Source: Glycomyces fuscus (GTDB lineage: Bacteria; Actinomycetota; Actinomycetes; Streptosporangiales; Streptosporangiaceae). Taken from it: a stretch of 64,000 nt of DNA. Shown piece after piece: positions 17,090-25,791 of the stretch. The DNA lies in the NCBI GenBank assembly GCA_002529455.1, contig NYMS01000063.1:124001-188000 (forward strand). Direction: 5' to 3'. How positions within the stretch are numbered: position 1 is the first letter of the stretch; every line of letters begins with the position of its first letter. The position numbers and the translations under genes are program-made. The notes beneath the pieces are model-generated. The model was not told the DNA's origin, searched no databases, and worked only from the letters and a program-made list of their open reading frames with translations.

Positions 17090-19417
17090 ATGCTCGACGC
17101 ACTGACCAGGCTGACCACGCGCAGGCCCTGGTGGGTCCTGGCCGTGGCCCTGCTGGCGGTGGTCGGGGCGGCGGTGCTCGGCTCCGGAGTGGCCGACCGC
17201 CTCCGCGCGGGGCAGGGCACCGAGGACCCCGGATCGGAGTCGGCCCTGGCCGGCCGGATCCTGGAGGAGCACTTCCCCGACAGCAGGCCCAACCTGATCC
17301 TGCTCGTGGAGTCCGAGGCCGGGGTGGACGACCGCGAGGCCGCCCGCCAGGGGCTCGGACTGGCCGAGGGACTGGCCTACGAGGACGCCGTCACCGGCGT
17401 CACCTCCTACTGGCAGACCGGCTCCGACGCCCTCAAGTCCGACGACGGAACCCGCGCCCTCATCGCCGCCCACGTCGGCGGCACCGAGGCCGAGGCCGGA
17501 CGGGCCGCGGCCGACCTGGCCGAGCGCTACGGCGGCGAACACGGACCCCTCACCGTCAGCGTCGGCGGACAGACCGCCGTCCTGAACGACATCGAGACCA
17601 CCATCGCCGAGGACCTGGTGCGCTCGGAGATGATCGCGCTGCCCCTGACCCTGCTCATCCTGGTGTGGGTCTTCGGCAGCGTCGCCTCGGCGGTCCTGCC
17701 CCTGCTGGTCGGGGTGGTCGCCATCATCGGCACCAACGCCGTCCTGTGGGTGGTCGCCGGGTTCACCGACGTGTCGGTCTTCGCCCAGAGCCTCACCATC
17801 GCCCTGGGCCTGGGCCTGGCCATCGACTACGCCCTGCTCATGGTGCGCCGCTTCCGCGCGGAGCTGGCGGACGGGGCCGACCCGGCCACCGCCACCGCCG
17901 TCACCGTGCGCACGGCCGGGCGCACCGTGGTCTTCTCGGCGCTGGCCATCTCCGCGGCCCTGGCCGCGATGCTGCTCTTCCCCCTGTACTTCCTGCGCTC
18001 CTTCGCCTACGCGGGCGTGACCGTGGTGGCGCTGGCCGCCCTGACCTCCCTGCTGGTGCTCCCGGCCGCGCTCACCCTGCTCGGCCCGCGCGTCAACTCC
18101 CTGGACCCGCGCCGCCTGCTGCGCCGGGGCGGACCCGCGGCCTCCTCCCCGGAGGAGGCGGCCGACCGCCGCTGGCGGCGGCTCACCCGCGTGGTCATGG
18201 GCCGCGCGCCCGTCTTCGCCGCCGTCGCGCTCCTGGTCCTGGTCGTGGCAGGGCTGCCCTTCCTGCGGGTGGAGTTCGGCATGGCCGACGACCGCCAGCT
18301 GCCCGCCGGGGTCGAGTCCCGGCAGGTCATGGAGGTCATCCGCGAGGACTTCGACGCCGCCGCCACCGGCACCGTCGACGTGCTCGTGCACAGCCCGCCC
18401 GAGGAGACCGACACCGACCAGCTCGCCGACTACGCCTCGGCGCTGTCCTCGCTGCCGGGCGTCGACGAGGTCCGCTCGCCGCTCGGCGTGCACTCCGACG
18501 GCGCCCGCACCCGCGACAGGACCCCGGTGGACGCCCTGCGCGAGTCCGAGGACCTCGCCTACCTCCAGGTCGTCCCCGAGCCGCAGATGGAGGCCATCTC
18601 CACCCAGAGCCAGGACCTGGTGCGCGACATCCGCGCGGTGGACACCGCGCTGGAGACCTCCGTCTCCGGACAGGCCGCCGCCGTCGTGGACGCCCAGCGC
18701 GCCATCGCCGAGCAGATCCCCCTCGCCCTGGCCGCGGTCGTGGCCGGCATGCTCGTCCTGGTCTACCTGCTCACCGGCAGCGTGCTCCTGCCCCTGCTGT
18801 CGGTGCTCTTCAACGCGCTCAGCCTCACCGCCATGTTCGGCGCGGTGGTCTGGGTCTTCCAGGACGGCAACCTCAGCGGCCCGCTCGGGTTCACCCCGAC
18901 CGGGTTCATCGACACCGCGCTGCCGGTGCTGATGTTCTGCATCGCCTTCGGCCTGTCCATGGACTACGGGGTCTTCCTCCTGGCCAGGATGCGCGAGGAG
19001 TACGACCGCGTGGGCGACCACCGCACCGCCGTCGAACTCGGACTGCGGCGCACCGGCGGCGTCATCACCGCGGCCGCCGTCACCCTGGCCGTCGTCCTGC
19101 TCGCCATCGGCGCCTCGCGCGTGACCAACACGATGATGCTCGGCTGGGGCGTGGCCCTGGCCGTGGTCGTGGACGCCACCGTCGTGCGCTGCCTGCTGGT
19201 GCCCTCGGTGCTGCGCCTGACCGGGCGCGCCACCTGGTGGGCGCCCGCGCCCCTGAGGAGGTTCCACCGCGCCTTCGACGCCGTCCTCGGTGAGAGCGCG
19301 GCCGAACCCGCCCGCCCCCGTGTGCCCGTCTCCACCGCCCCGCCGCCCGAGGACGCGGCCACGGCCGGGGACCAGGGCACCGACGACCGCAAGGAGGTGG
19401 CCCATGTCGGGGACTAG
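17090..19417 (+). CDS. MMPL-family RND transporter
   Basis: 775-residue MMPL transporter with the same duplicated layout as the gene at 9811. Proton-relay pairs are D246-Y247 (LGLAIDYALLM) and D625-Y626 (FGLSMDYGVFL). It begins with a single helix (about residues 15-35), then an extracytoplasmic loop with GTEDPGSESALAG, a variant of the conserved MMPL start of the periplasmic domain. ATG 17090 follows a GGGGGTGA stretch. Its stop overlaps the start of the next gene, a secreted-type alpha/beta hydrolase, so transporter and hydrolase are made together. It is probably an exporter of a lipid or hydrophobic metabolite. Confidence 0.92.
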   Translation: MLDALTRLTTRRPWWVLAVALLAVVGAAVLGSGVADRLRAGQGTEDPGSESALAGRILEEHFPDSRPNLILLVESEAGVDDREAARQGLGLAEGLAYEDAVTGVTSYWQTGSDALKSDDGTRALIAAHVGGTEAEAGRAAADLAERYGGEHGPLTVSVGGQTAVLNDIETTIAEDLVRSEMIALPLTLLILVWVFGSVASAVLPLLVGVVAIIGTNAVLWVVAGFTDVSVFAQSLTIALGLGLAIDYALLMVRRFRAELADGADPATATAVTVRTAGRTVVFSALAISAALAAMLLFPLYFLRSFAYAGVTVVALAALTSLLVLPAALTLLGPRVNSLDPRRLLRRGGPAASSPEEAADRRWRRLTRVVMGRAPVFAAVALLVLVVAGLPFLRVEFGMADDRQLPAGVESRQVMEVIREDFDAAATGTVDVLVHSPPEETDTDQLADYASALSSLPGVDEVRSPLGVHSDGARTRDRTPVDALRESEDLAYLQVVPEPQMEAISTQSQDLVRDIRAVDTALETSVSGQAAAVVDAQRAIAEQIPLALAAVVAGMLVLVYLLTGSVLLPLLSVLFNALSLTAMFGAVVWVFQDGNLSGPLGFTPTGFIDTALPVLMFCIAFGLSMDYGVFLLARMREEYDRVGDHRTAVELGLRRTGGVITAAAVTLAVVLLAIGASRVTNTMMLGWGVALAVVVDATVVRCLLVPSVLRLTGRATWWAPAPLRRFHRAFDAVLGESAAEPARPRVPVSTAPPPEDAATAGDQGTDDRKEVAHVGD

Positions 19418-20651
19418 GGACGGTGCCTCGAACGGGTCTCAGTCTCCGGGCGCCCGAACCCGGACCGAAGCGAAGCGGAGGTCCCGGAGGACACGGAGGG
19501 CCGTCATCGCCGGAGCGGCCCTCGCGGTGGCCGCCGCCCTCGCGCTCACGCTGCTCCCCCTCGGGGAGCCCGAGCCCGCCGCCGCGCCCGCGCCCACCGC
19601 CGAGGAGCGCGCCGGGGACACCGCCCGGCGCATGGCCGAGGCGGGGATCGTCGACGTGCCGGTCTCCTTCACCGTCACCAACGACAACCGCTCCCGGCTG
19701 CCGTGCAACAGCGACGGCCGGGAGTACACCGTGCGCGGGCACCTGACCGCCCCGGCCGAGCTGCTGGGGGGCGACGGCCCCGCCGTCACCCTCTACCAGC
19801 ACGGACAGGCCGCGGGGGAGTGGTTCTGGCGCCTGGACGAGCCCGGACTCCACCACAGCGAGGAGATGGCCCTGCTGGGCCAGGCCTCCCTCACCCTGGA
19901 CCGGCTCGGCTACGGAGCCAGCGACCGCCCCGACGGCATGGCCATGTGCCTGGGCAGCCAGGCCGACATGGCCGCCCAGGTCATCGCCCGTCTGCGCGAG
20001 GGCGACTACACCGTCCAGGACAACGGCTCCCTGCCCGACGGCGCGCCCGCCTTCGACCGCGTCACGCTGGCCGGGCACCACAGCGGAGCCCAGATCGCCC
20101 AGATCACCGCCTACTCCTTCGAGGGCGCCGAGGCCCCCGACGCCCTGGTCCTCATGGCCTGGAGCGGCACCGGCGTCACCGACCGCGCCAACGCGCGCTT
20201 CTTCGGCGGGCTGGCCTCCTGCATGCAGGGCGGCGTGCCCGCCGGCGCCGGGGCGGGGCCGCCCGACCCCGGCGACGACGACCCGGCCGGGTACACCTAC
20301 GTCGACGTCGGCGCCACCTCCTACACCCGGGCCCACTTCCACGACCCCTCCAGCACGGCCGCCGGGCTCGCCGCCGCCTCACAGGACCGCACCCCCTGCG
20401 GCGACCTGGGCACCCAGGTCGAGGGCCTGTCCACCGACATGCGCACCCTCGACCGCGTCGACGTCCCCGTCCTCTTCGCCTTCGCCGAGCACGACACCCG
20501 CGTGGGCGAGGGGGCCGAGCACGCCGCGCTCTTCACCGGCGCGCCCGACACCCGGACCGTCACCGTCGCCGACGCGGGCCACTACCTCGTCCTCGAACCC
20601 GGAGCGCCCGCACTGCGCGGGGAACTCGCCGCGTGGTTGGAGGAGCGGTGA
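19404..20651 (+). CDS. Membrane-anchored alpha/beta hydrolase-like protein with His in place of nucleophile Ser
   Basis: 415 residues. The N-terminus is basic (GARTRTEAKRRSRRTRR) and is followed by one hydrophobic segment (about residues 32-52), so the domain should lie outside the membrane. The fold is alpha/beta hydrolase: oxyanion-region YQHGQ, a nucleophile elbow, an acid in FAEHD and a histidine in DAGHYL. The elbow reads G-H-H226-S-G, where the tandem copy downstream reads G-H-S-S-G, so the nucleophile position is His. Cys residues at corresponding places in both copies suggest disulfides. The ATG at 19404 has AAGGAGG and lies inside the end of the MMPL gene. The basic N-terminal part is encoded by a copy of an intergenic repeat (19444-19494). 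It may be inactive as an esterase. Confidence 0.82.
   Translation: MSGTRDGASNGSQSPGARTRTEAKRRSRRTRRAVIAGAALAVAAALALTLLPLGEPEPAAAPAPTAEERAGDTARRMAEAGIVDVPVSFTVTNDNRSRLPCNSDGREYTVRGHLTAPAELLGGDGPAVTLYQHGQAAGEWFWRLDEPGLHHSEEMALLGQASLTLDRLGYGASDRPDGMAMCLGSQADMAAQVIARLREGDYTVQDNGSLPDGAPAFDRVTLAGHHSGAQIAQITAYSFEGAEAPDALVLMAWSGTGVTDRANARFFGGLASCMQGGVPAGAGAGPPDPGDDDPAGYTYVDVGATSYTRAHFHDPSSTAAGLAAASQDRTPCGDLGTQVEGLSTDMRTLDRVDVPVLFAFAEHDTRVGEGAEHAALFTGAPDTRTVTVADAGHYLVLEPGAPALRGELAAWLEER
19444..19494 (-). repeat. Copy C of a 56-bp intergenic repeat, lying inside a coding region
   Basis: The reverse complement of this 51-bp stretch matches the repeat at 40762-40817 at 46 of 51 positions by hand alignment. 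It encodes the basic residues just before the membrane segment of the hydrolase gene. Confidence 0.75.
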
Positions 20652-20674
20652 CACGCGCACGCCAAGGAGCACCC

Positions 20675-21820
20675 ATGAACCGCACTCCCGCACGGGCCGC
20701 GGCCGCGGCGGCCGCCCTCCTGGCCGCCGCCGCGGCCCTCCTCGGGAACCCCGGCCCCCTCCCCGGGGCCGCGGCCTCCCCGGCCGCGGCGGCACCCGAG
20801 GCGGCCCCCGCCGCGGCACCCGCCGAACCCGCCGCCCTCCCCGAGGGCGTGGTGGACCTCCCGGTGGAGTTCACCGTCGACAACGTCAACCGCTCCCGCG
20901 GCCGGTGCTCCGCCGACGGCGAGGAGTACACCGTGCGCGGCCACCTGACCGCCCCGGCCGAGGTCCTGGCCGCCGACGCCCCGGCCGTGGCCCTGCTGGT
21001 CCACGGCACCAACACCGGCGAGTGGATCTGGCGCCTGGACGTGCAGGGCCGCAACTACGTGCACGAGCTGGCCGGGCGCGGACACGCCTCGGTCACCATC
21101 GACCGGCTCGGCTACGGCTCCAGCGACATCCCCGACGGCTTCGCCAGCTGCAGCGGCGCCCACGCCGACATCGCCCACCAGGTGGTCGAGCAGCTGCGCG
21201 CGGGCGAGTACGGGGTGGACGGCGACGACCCCGTCGCCTTCGACACGGTGGTCATGGGCGGCCACTCCAGCGGCGCCCTGGTCGCCGAGACCGCCGCCGT
21301 CTCCTTCGGCGGCGTGGACGGCCTGCTGCTCACCGGATGGGCCGCCGTCGGCATCACCGACGACACCAACCGGCGCTTCCTGACCGCCTACCAGACCTGT
21401 CTGGAGGGCGGCGAGGAGCACGCCGAACCGGGCGACCCCACCGGCTACGTGTACTTCGACCCCACCCTGGAGGACTTCCTCGACGGCGGGCTCGGCGCCC
21501 GCGCCGACCCCGCCGTGGCGGCCCGGGTCGAGGAGCACTGGGGCCGCAACCCCTGCGGCGTCATGATCTCCGAACCCATGGCCATCCTCTACGACCTGGA
21601 CGCGGTCGACGAGATCGACGTCCCGGTCCACCTGGTCTTCGGCGCCCACGACGTCCTGCGCCAGGGCGTCGAGGGCTACCCCGGGCTGTTCACCTCCAGT
21701 CCCGAGGTCACCCAGACCACCCTGCCCGACGCCGGACACTTCGTCACCGCCGACGCCGGATCCGAACTCCTGTACGACACGGCTGCCGCGTGGATGGAGC
21801 GGCACGCCCCCACCTCCTGA
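20675..21820 (+). CDS. Secreted alpha/beta hydrolase
   Basis: 381-residue protein with an Ala-rich signal peptide or anchor (residues about 1-35) and an Ala/Pro-rich spacer. The catalytic triad is complete by eye: nucleophile S198 in G-G-H-S-S-G, an Asp in VFGAHD and His in LPDAGHFV; the oxyanion region reads LVHGTNTGEW. It is clearly the tandem duplicate of the preceding gene: both contain REYTVRGHLTAPAE-like and DRLGYG(A/S)SD segments and four matching Cys. SD AAGGAG lies 5 bases before ATG 20675. It sits between two MMPL genes in one operon, so it probably cleaves an ester or lactone in a lipid or metabolite handled by these transporters. Signal turnover is one possibility. Confidence 0.85.
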   Translation: MNRTPARAAAAAAALLAAAAALLGNPGPLPGAAASPAAAAPEAAPAAAPAEPAALPEGVVDLPVEFTVDNVNRSRGRCSADGEEYTVRGHLTAPAEVLAADAPAVALLVHGTNTGEWIWRLDVQGRNYVHELAGRGHASVTIDRLGYGSSDIPDGFASCSGAHADIAHQVVEQLRAGEYGVDGDDPVAFDTVVMGGHSSGALVAETAAVSFGGVDGLLLTGWAAVGITDDTNRRFLTAYQTCLEGGEEHAEPGDPTGYVYFDPTLEDFLDGGLGARADPAVAARVEEHWGRNPCGVMISEPMAILYDLDAVDEIDVPVHLVFGAHDVLRQGVEGYPGLFTSSPEVTQTTLPDAGHFVTADAGSELLYDTAAAWMERHAPTS

Positions 21821-21840
21821 CCCTGGAAGGCGAGACCACC

Positions 21841-24063
21841 ATGGCCACGTCCCCGACGACCACCTCACCCCCCGGCAGGCAGGGGGCGCCACCGGGCAGG
21901 CCCCCGTTCCTGGTCCGGCTCGGCGACGGGCTGGCCCGCCGTCCGGGCCGCGTGATCCTGGCCTGCGTCGCGCTGCTGCTGATCGCCCTGACCCTGGCGG
22001 CGGGCACCATGGACCGGCTGCTGCTCAGCCGCTTCGAGAGCCCCGGATCGGAGTCGCTGCGCGTCGAGCAGCAGTTGGAGGAGGGCTTCGGCACCGGCAA
22101 GCACCACTTCCTCCTGCTGGTCACCGCCCAGCAGGGAACCGTGGACGACCCCGGGGTCGTCGAGGCCGCCACCGCCCTGGAACGGGACCTGGCCTCGCGC
22201 GAGGGCGTCGCCGAGACCGCCTCCTACTGGGGGCGCGGGCAGAGCCCGGCGATGCGCTCGGAGGACGGCACCCAGGCGCTGATCACCGTGCGCATGGAGG
22301 GCACGGTCACCGAGGCCCGCACCGCGCTCGGCGAGATCTCTCCGGACTTCACCCGCGACGGCGAGGTCATCCGGGTGGAGGTCGGCGGCGGCGACGAGGT
22401 CTTCCGCCAGGCGGCCGAGCAGGCGCAGGCCGACTTCCTGCTCGCCGAGGCGATCATCTTCCCGCTGGTGTTCGTGCTCCTGTTCCTGCTCTACCGCAGG
22501 ATCTCGGTGGCGGCGCTGACCCTGGGCATGGGCCTGTTCTCCGTGGTCACCACGCTCGCCCTGCTGCGCGGGGTCACCTACTTCACCGACGTGTCCACCT
22601 TCGCCGCCAACCTCACCCTGGTCATGGGCGTGGGCCTGGGCGTGGACTACAGCCTGTTCGTCATCAACCGCTTCCGCGAGGAGCTGGCCCGGGGCAGGCA
22701 GGTCCCCGAGGCGGTCTCCCTGGCCGTCTCCAAGGCCGGGCGCACCGTCCTGTTCAGCGGCCTGACGGTCGCGGTGGCCCTGTCGTGCCTGATGCTCTTC
22801 CCCTTCCCCTTCCTGCAGTCCTTCGCCTACTCGGGCGTGGGGACCGTGCTGACCTCGGTGTTCGCCGCGCTGGTCATCCTGCCCGCGGCACTGGCCAAGG
22901 TCGGGCACCGGGTGCGCCCCAAGCGCGAGCCCGACCCCGACAGCGGCTGGTGGCACTCCACCGCGCTGCGGATGATGCGCCGCCCGCTGCTGTGGGGCCT
23001 GCCCGCGCTCGCGGTGGTCCTGCTGCTGGCCGCGCCCGCGGCGGGGCTCAACTTCGGCCTGCCCGACGCGCGCGTGCTGCCGCAGGGGGTGTCCAGCCGC
23101 GACGTGCAGGACCAGATCGGCGCGAACTTCGTCCAGGAGGAGATGGACGCCGTCCAGGTGCTGGTGGACGTCCCGGGCCGGGAGGGCGGCGCCGAGGCCG
23201 TCAGCGCCTACGCCGCCGACCTGTCCCAGGTGGAGGGCGTCTACCAGGTGGACGCGCTCACCGGGCGCTTCACCGGCGGACAGCAGACCGACGGGCCCGA
23301 ACCCGCGGCGCAGGACAGGTTCGGTTCGGCGGAGGCCACGTGGCTGTCCGTGGTGCCCAGCGCCGAGGCCCTGGAGGACGTCGAGGACCTCATCGACCGG
23401 ATCCGGGACGTGCCCGCGCCCGGCGAGGTGCAGATCGGCGGCTACCCGGCCGACCTGACCGACTTCCGCGAGGCCCTGCTGGGACAGGTGCCGCTGGTGT
23501 TCGGCCTCATCCTCGCCATCACCTTCGTCATCCTGTTCCTCATGACCGGGAGCATCCTGCTGCCCGCCAAGGCGATCGTGCTCAACGTGCTCAGCCTCGC
23601 GGTGATGTTCGGCGTGATGGTGTGGATCTTCCAGGAGGGGAACCTGTCGGGGCTGCTGGGCTTCACCGCCAACGGCACCCTGGAGACGACCTTCCCCATC
23701 CTGATGTTCTGCATCGCCTTCGGGCTGTCCATGGACTACGAGGTGTTCATGATGTCCCGGATCAAGGAGGAGTACGACCTGACCGGGGACAACACCCGCG
23801 CGGTCGCGGCCGGGCTCCAGCGCAGCGGACCCCTGGTCACGGCGGCGGCCGTCATCCTGGCCGCCTCCTTCGCCACCTACGCCGTCTCCGACGTGCTGTA
23901 CCTGATGATGCTGGCGGTCGGCATGGCGGTGGTGATCCTGGTGGACGCCACGCTGATCCGCGGCGTGCTGGTGCCGGTGTTCATGCGGCTGGCCGGAAGG
24001 GCCAACTGGTGGGCCCCGGCGCCGCTGAAGCGCCTGCACGCCCGCTTCGGCATCTCCGAGTGA
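21841..24063 (+). CDS. MMPL-family RND transporter
   Basis: 740-residue MMPL transporter, last gene of the operon that starts at 17090. Proton-relay pairs are D269-Y270 (VGLGVDYSLFV) and D632-Y633 (FGLSMDYEVFM). It begins 20 bp after the hydrolase stop with GGAAGG upstream. The C-terminal half resembles the gene at 17090 more than that at 9811 (both have LPILMFCIAFGLSMDY-like sequence), so these two may be older duplicates that act as a pair. It is followed directly by a long palindromic terminator. Confidence 0.92.
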   Translation: MATSPTTTSPPGRQGAPPGRPPFLVRLGDGLARRPGRVILACVALLLIALTLAAGTMDRLLLSRFESPGSESLRVEQQLEEGFGTGKHHFLLLVTAQQGTVDDPGVVEAATALERDLASREGVAETASYWGRGQSPAMRSEDGTQALITVRMEGTVTEARTALGEISPDFTRDGEVIRVEVGGGDEVFRQAAEQAQADFLLAEAIIFPLVFVLLFLLYRRISVAALTLGMGLFSVVTTLALLRGVTYFTDVSTFAANLTLVMGVGLGVDYSLFVINRFREELARGRQVPEAVSLAVSKAGRTVLFSGLTVAVALSCLMLFPFPFLQSFAYSGVGTVLTSVFAALVILPAALAKVGHRVRPKREPDPDSGWWHSTALRMMRRPLLWGLPALAVVLLLAAPAAGLNFGLPDARVLPQGVSSRDVQDQIGANFVQEEMDAVQVLVDVPGREGGAEAVSAYAADLSQVEGVYQVDALTGRFTGGQQTDGPEPAAQDRFGSAEATWLSVVPSAEALEDVEDLIDRIRDVPAPGEVQIGGYPADLTDFREALLGQVPLVFGLILAITFVILFLMTGSILLPAKAIVLNVLSLAVMFGVMVWIFQEGNLSGLLGFTANGTLETTFPILMFCIAFGLSMDYEVFMMSRIKEEYDLTGDNTRAVAAGLQRSGPLVTAAAVILAASFATYAVSDVLYLMMLAVGMAVVILVDATLIRGVLVPVFMRLAGRANWWAPAPLKRLHARFGISE

Positions 24064-24067
24064 CCGG

Positions 24068-24109
24068 GGGGCCGGTGCCGGGGGACCGCGGTCCCCCGGC
24101 ACCGGCCCC
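24068..24109. terminator. 42-bp perfect palindrome, bidirectional terminator
   Basis: 21 bases on each side pair without any mismatch (centre between 24088 and 24089). It starts 4 bp after the MMPL stop and ends directly at the stop codon of the convergent MarR gene, so it serves both transcripts. Confidence 0.85.
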
Positions 24110-24571
24110 TCACTCGTACTTGGTCACCCGGGGGTGGTCGGTGAGCAGGCGGCCCGACAGGTCGTGCAGGAGGGCCACCTCGTGCTCGGACAGGGTGGCG
24201 AAGAACTCCGACTCCGCCCGGGCCACGGCCAGGCGGGCCTCCTCCAGCAGCAGCCTCGCCTTGTCCGTGGGCGTCACGATGTAGCGCCTGCGGTCCCTGG
24301 GGTTGCGCTCGCGCCTGGCCAGCCCCTGCTCCTCCAGGTCGTCGATCAGCCCCACCATCACGTTGGGGTCCACACCCAGCACCCGGCTCAGCTCCTTCTG
24401 CGAGGGGTGGGACATCGCCTCCGCCGCGGAGAGCACGTGGAACTGCCGGGAGGTGATCTGCTGGGGCCCGAAGATCGCCGCTGTGGTCGCCTGGACCAGT
24501 TCGCCCAGCTTGATCAGTCGAAAACCGGTCGTGTGCCACATGGGAGTGTCCCATCCGGGCGCGTTCTCCAT
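24110..24571 (-). CDS. MarR-family transcriptional regulator
   Basis: 153 residues with the MarR winged helix. The recognition region is about residues 55-100 (QKELSRVLGVDPNVMVGLIDDLEEQGLARR) and the wing RNPRDRRRYIVT is very typical. The SD GAGGAGGGGG lies 8 bases before ATG 24571. It is divergent from the NAD-dependent dehydratase gene at 24644, with an inverted repeat across both promoters, so it probably represses both. MarR proteins lose DNA binding on contact with phenolic or other small ligands; the ligand here is unknown. Confidence 0.9.
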   Translation of the reverse strand: MENAPGWDTPMWHTTGFRLIKLGELVQATTAAIFGPQQITSRQFHVLSAAEAMSHPSQKELSRVLGVDPNVMVGLIDDLEEQGLARRERNPRDRRRYIVTPTDKARLLLEEARLAVARAESEFFATLSEHEVALLHDLSGRLLTDHPRVTKYE

Positions 24572-24611
24572 GGCTCGGTCCCCCTCCTCAAATGCTTCTG
24601 CTCACCAGATG

Positions 24612-24640
24612 ATCATAGAACTCTATAGTTGGGATGTGAA
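24612..24640. promoter_or_regulatory. Divergent promoters with candidate MarR operator
   Basis: ATAGA-AC-TCTAT (24615-24626) is a perfect inverted repeat overlapping AACT-CTAT-AGTT (24619-24630). Minus strand: TTCACA, 17 bp, TATGAT (24617-24612) in front of marR. Plus strand: TATAGT at 24624-24629, about 15 bp before ATG 24644, which implies a very short leader. One bound MarR dimer would cover both -10 boxes. Confidence 0.65.
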
Positions 24641-24643
24641 ACG

Positions 24644-25735
24644 ATGGTGGACACCCACGCCACACCGCTCCCCGGGCGGAACAGGTCCGTGGTGACCGGC
24701 GCGACCGGCCTCCTCGGCAGCAACATCGTGCGCCTGCTGCTCAGCCTGGACCAGGAGGTCGTCGCCCTGGTCCGCGACACCGACCGCGCCCGCCGCCTGC
24801 TGCCCGACGACCCCCGCCTGCGCCTGGTCGCCGGGGACATCACCGACCCCGACTCCTACCGGTCCGTGCTGCCCGGGGCCGACGAGGTCTTCCACACCGC
24901 CGCCTACTTCCGCGAGTACTTCCAGGACCCCAGCCTCACCGAACCCCTGGACAGGGTGAACGTGCGCGGCACCGAGCTGGCCCTGACCGAGGCCGCCGAC
25001 GCCGAGGTGCCGGTGTTCGTCCACACCAGTTCCATCAACACCCTGGACCTGCGCGGCCCCGAGAACCCCGCCGACGAGTCCACCCCGCCCCCGGACCGCT
25101 TCGTGGGCCTGTCGGCCTCCCGGTGCTACCCCTCCAGCAAGGTCCGTGCCGAGCGGGCGGTGGAGGACCTGGTCCGCTCCGGCCGCGCCAGGTCCACCCG
25201 GGTCGCGGTCGTGCTGCCCGGGTGGATGTGGGGACCCGGGGACGCCGGGCCCACCTCCGCCGGGCGGCTCTTCCTGGGCGTGGCCAAGGGGGCGGTCAAG
25301 GCGGTGCCCCGGCTGTCCAACTACGTGGTGGACGCGCGGGACGTGGCCTTCGCCTGTGTGGCCGCCGCCCGCGTGGGCGGGCACGACCGCTACGTGGTGG
25401 CCGGCGCCAAGCGCTCGGTGCCCGGCCTGGTCGGCGCGGTCGCCACCGAGACCGGCGCGCGCACCCCCCGCGCGGTCCCGGCCGGGCTGGCGGTGGCCGC
25501 CGCCTCGCTGATGGAGCTCCAGGCCCGCCTGGGCGGAGGGGAGCCGACCGCCACCCGAGCCGGGGTGCGCGTCCTGCGCGAGGGCGAGGACCGCAACATC
25601 ACCTCCGGCCTGGCCGAGCGGGACCTGGGGGTGCGGTTCCGCTCCGTGGCCGAGACCGTGTCCGCGACGGGGGCCTGGTACCGGCAGCACGGCATGCTCC
25701 CCGCGGGGGCGGTGCGGGCCTCCGCGCGCCGCTGA
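24644..25735 (+). CDS. NAD-dependent epimerase/dehydratase (extended SDR)
   Basis: 363 residues. N-terminal TGATGLLGSNIVRLLL (about residues 18-33) is the extended-SDR nucleotide motif TGxxGxxG. The active site shows Ser/Thr in VHTSSINT and the Tyr-Lys pair in RCYPSSKVRAE (YxxxK). A WMWGPGD segment matches the NAD-dependent 3-beta-HSD/dihydroflavonol-reductase branch. ATG 24644 is used; a TTG 15 bp upstream is unlikely because it falls inside the -10 box. The gene stands alone and is controlled with the divergent marR. The substrate is unknown. Confidence 0.86.
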   Translation: MVDTHATPLPGRNRSVVTGATGLLGSNIVRLLLSLDQEVVALVRDTDRARRLLPDDPRLRLVAGDITDPDSYRSVLPGADEVFHTAAYFREYFQDPSLTEPLDRVNVRGTELALTEAADAEVPVFVHTSSINTLDLRGPENPADESTPPPDRFVGLSASRCYPSSKVRAERAVEDLVRSGRARSTRVAVVLPGWMWGPGDAGPTSAGRLFLGVAKGAVKAVPRLSNYVVDARDVAFACVAAARVGGHDRYVVAGAKRSVPGLVGAVATETGARTPRAVPAGLAVAAASLMELQARLGGGEPTATRAGVRVLREGEDRNITSGLAERDLGVRFRSVAETVSATGAWYRQHGMLPAGAVRASARR

Positions 25736-25745
25736 GCGCAGGGGG

Positions 25746-25777
25746 CGGGCCCGGCGTCCGCGGGGACGCCGGGCCCG
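25746..25777. terminator. Bidirectional hairpin terminator
   Basis: 14-bp perfect stem (25746-25759 with 25764-25777) and a 4-base loop between convergent genes. Confidence 0.75.
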
Positions 25778-25791
25778 TCACGGTTCTCGGA

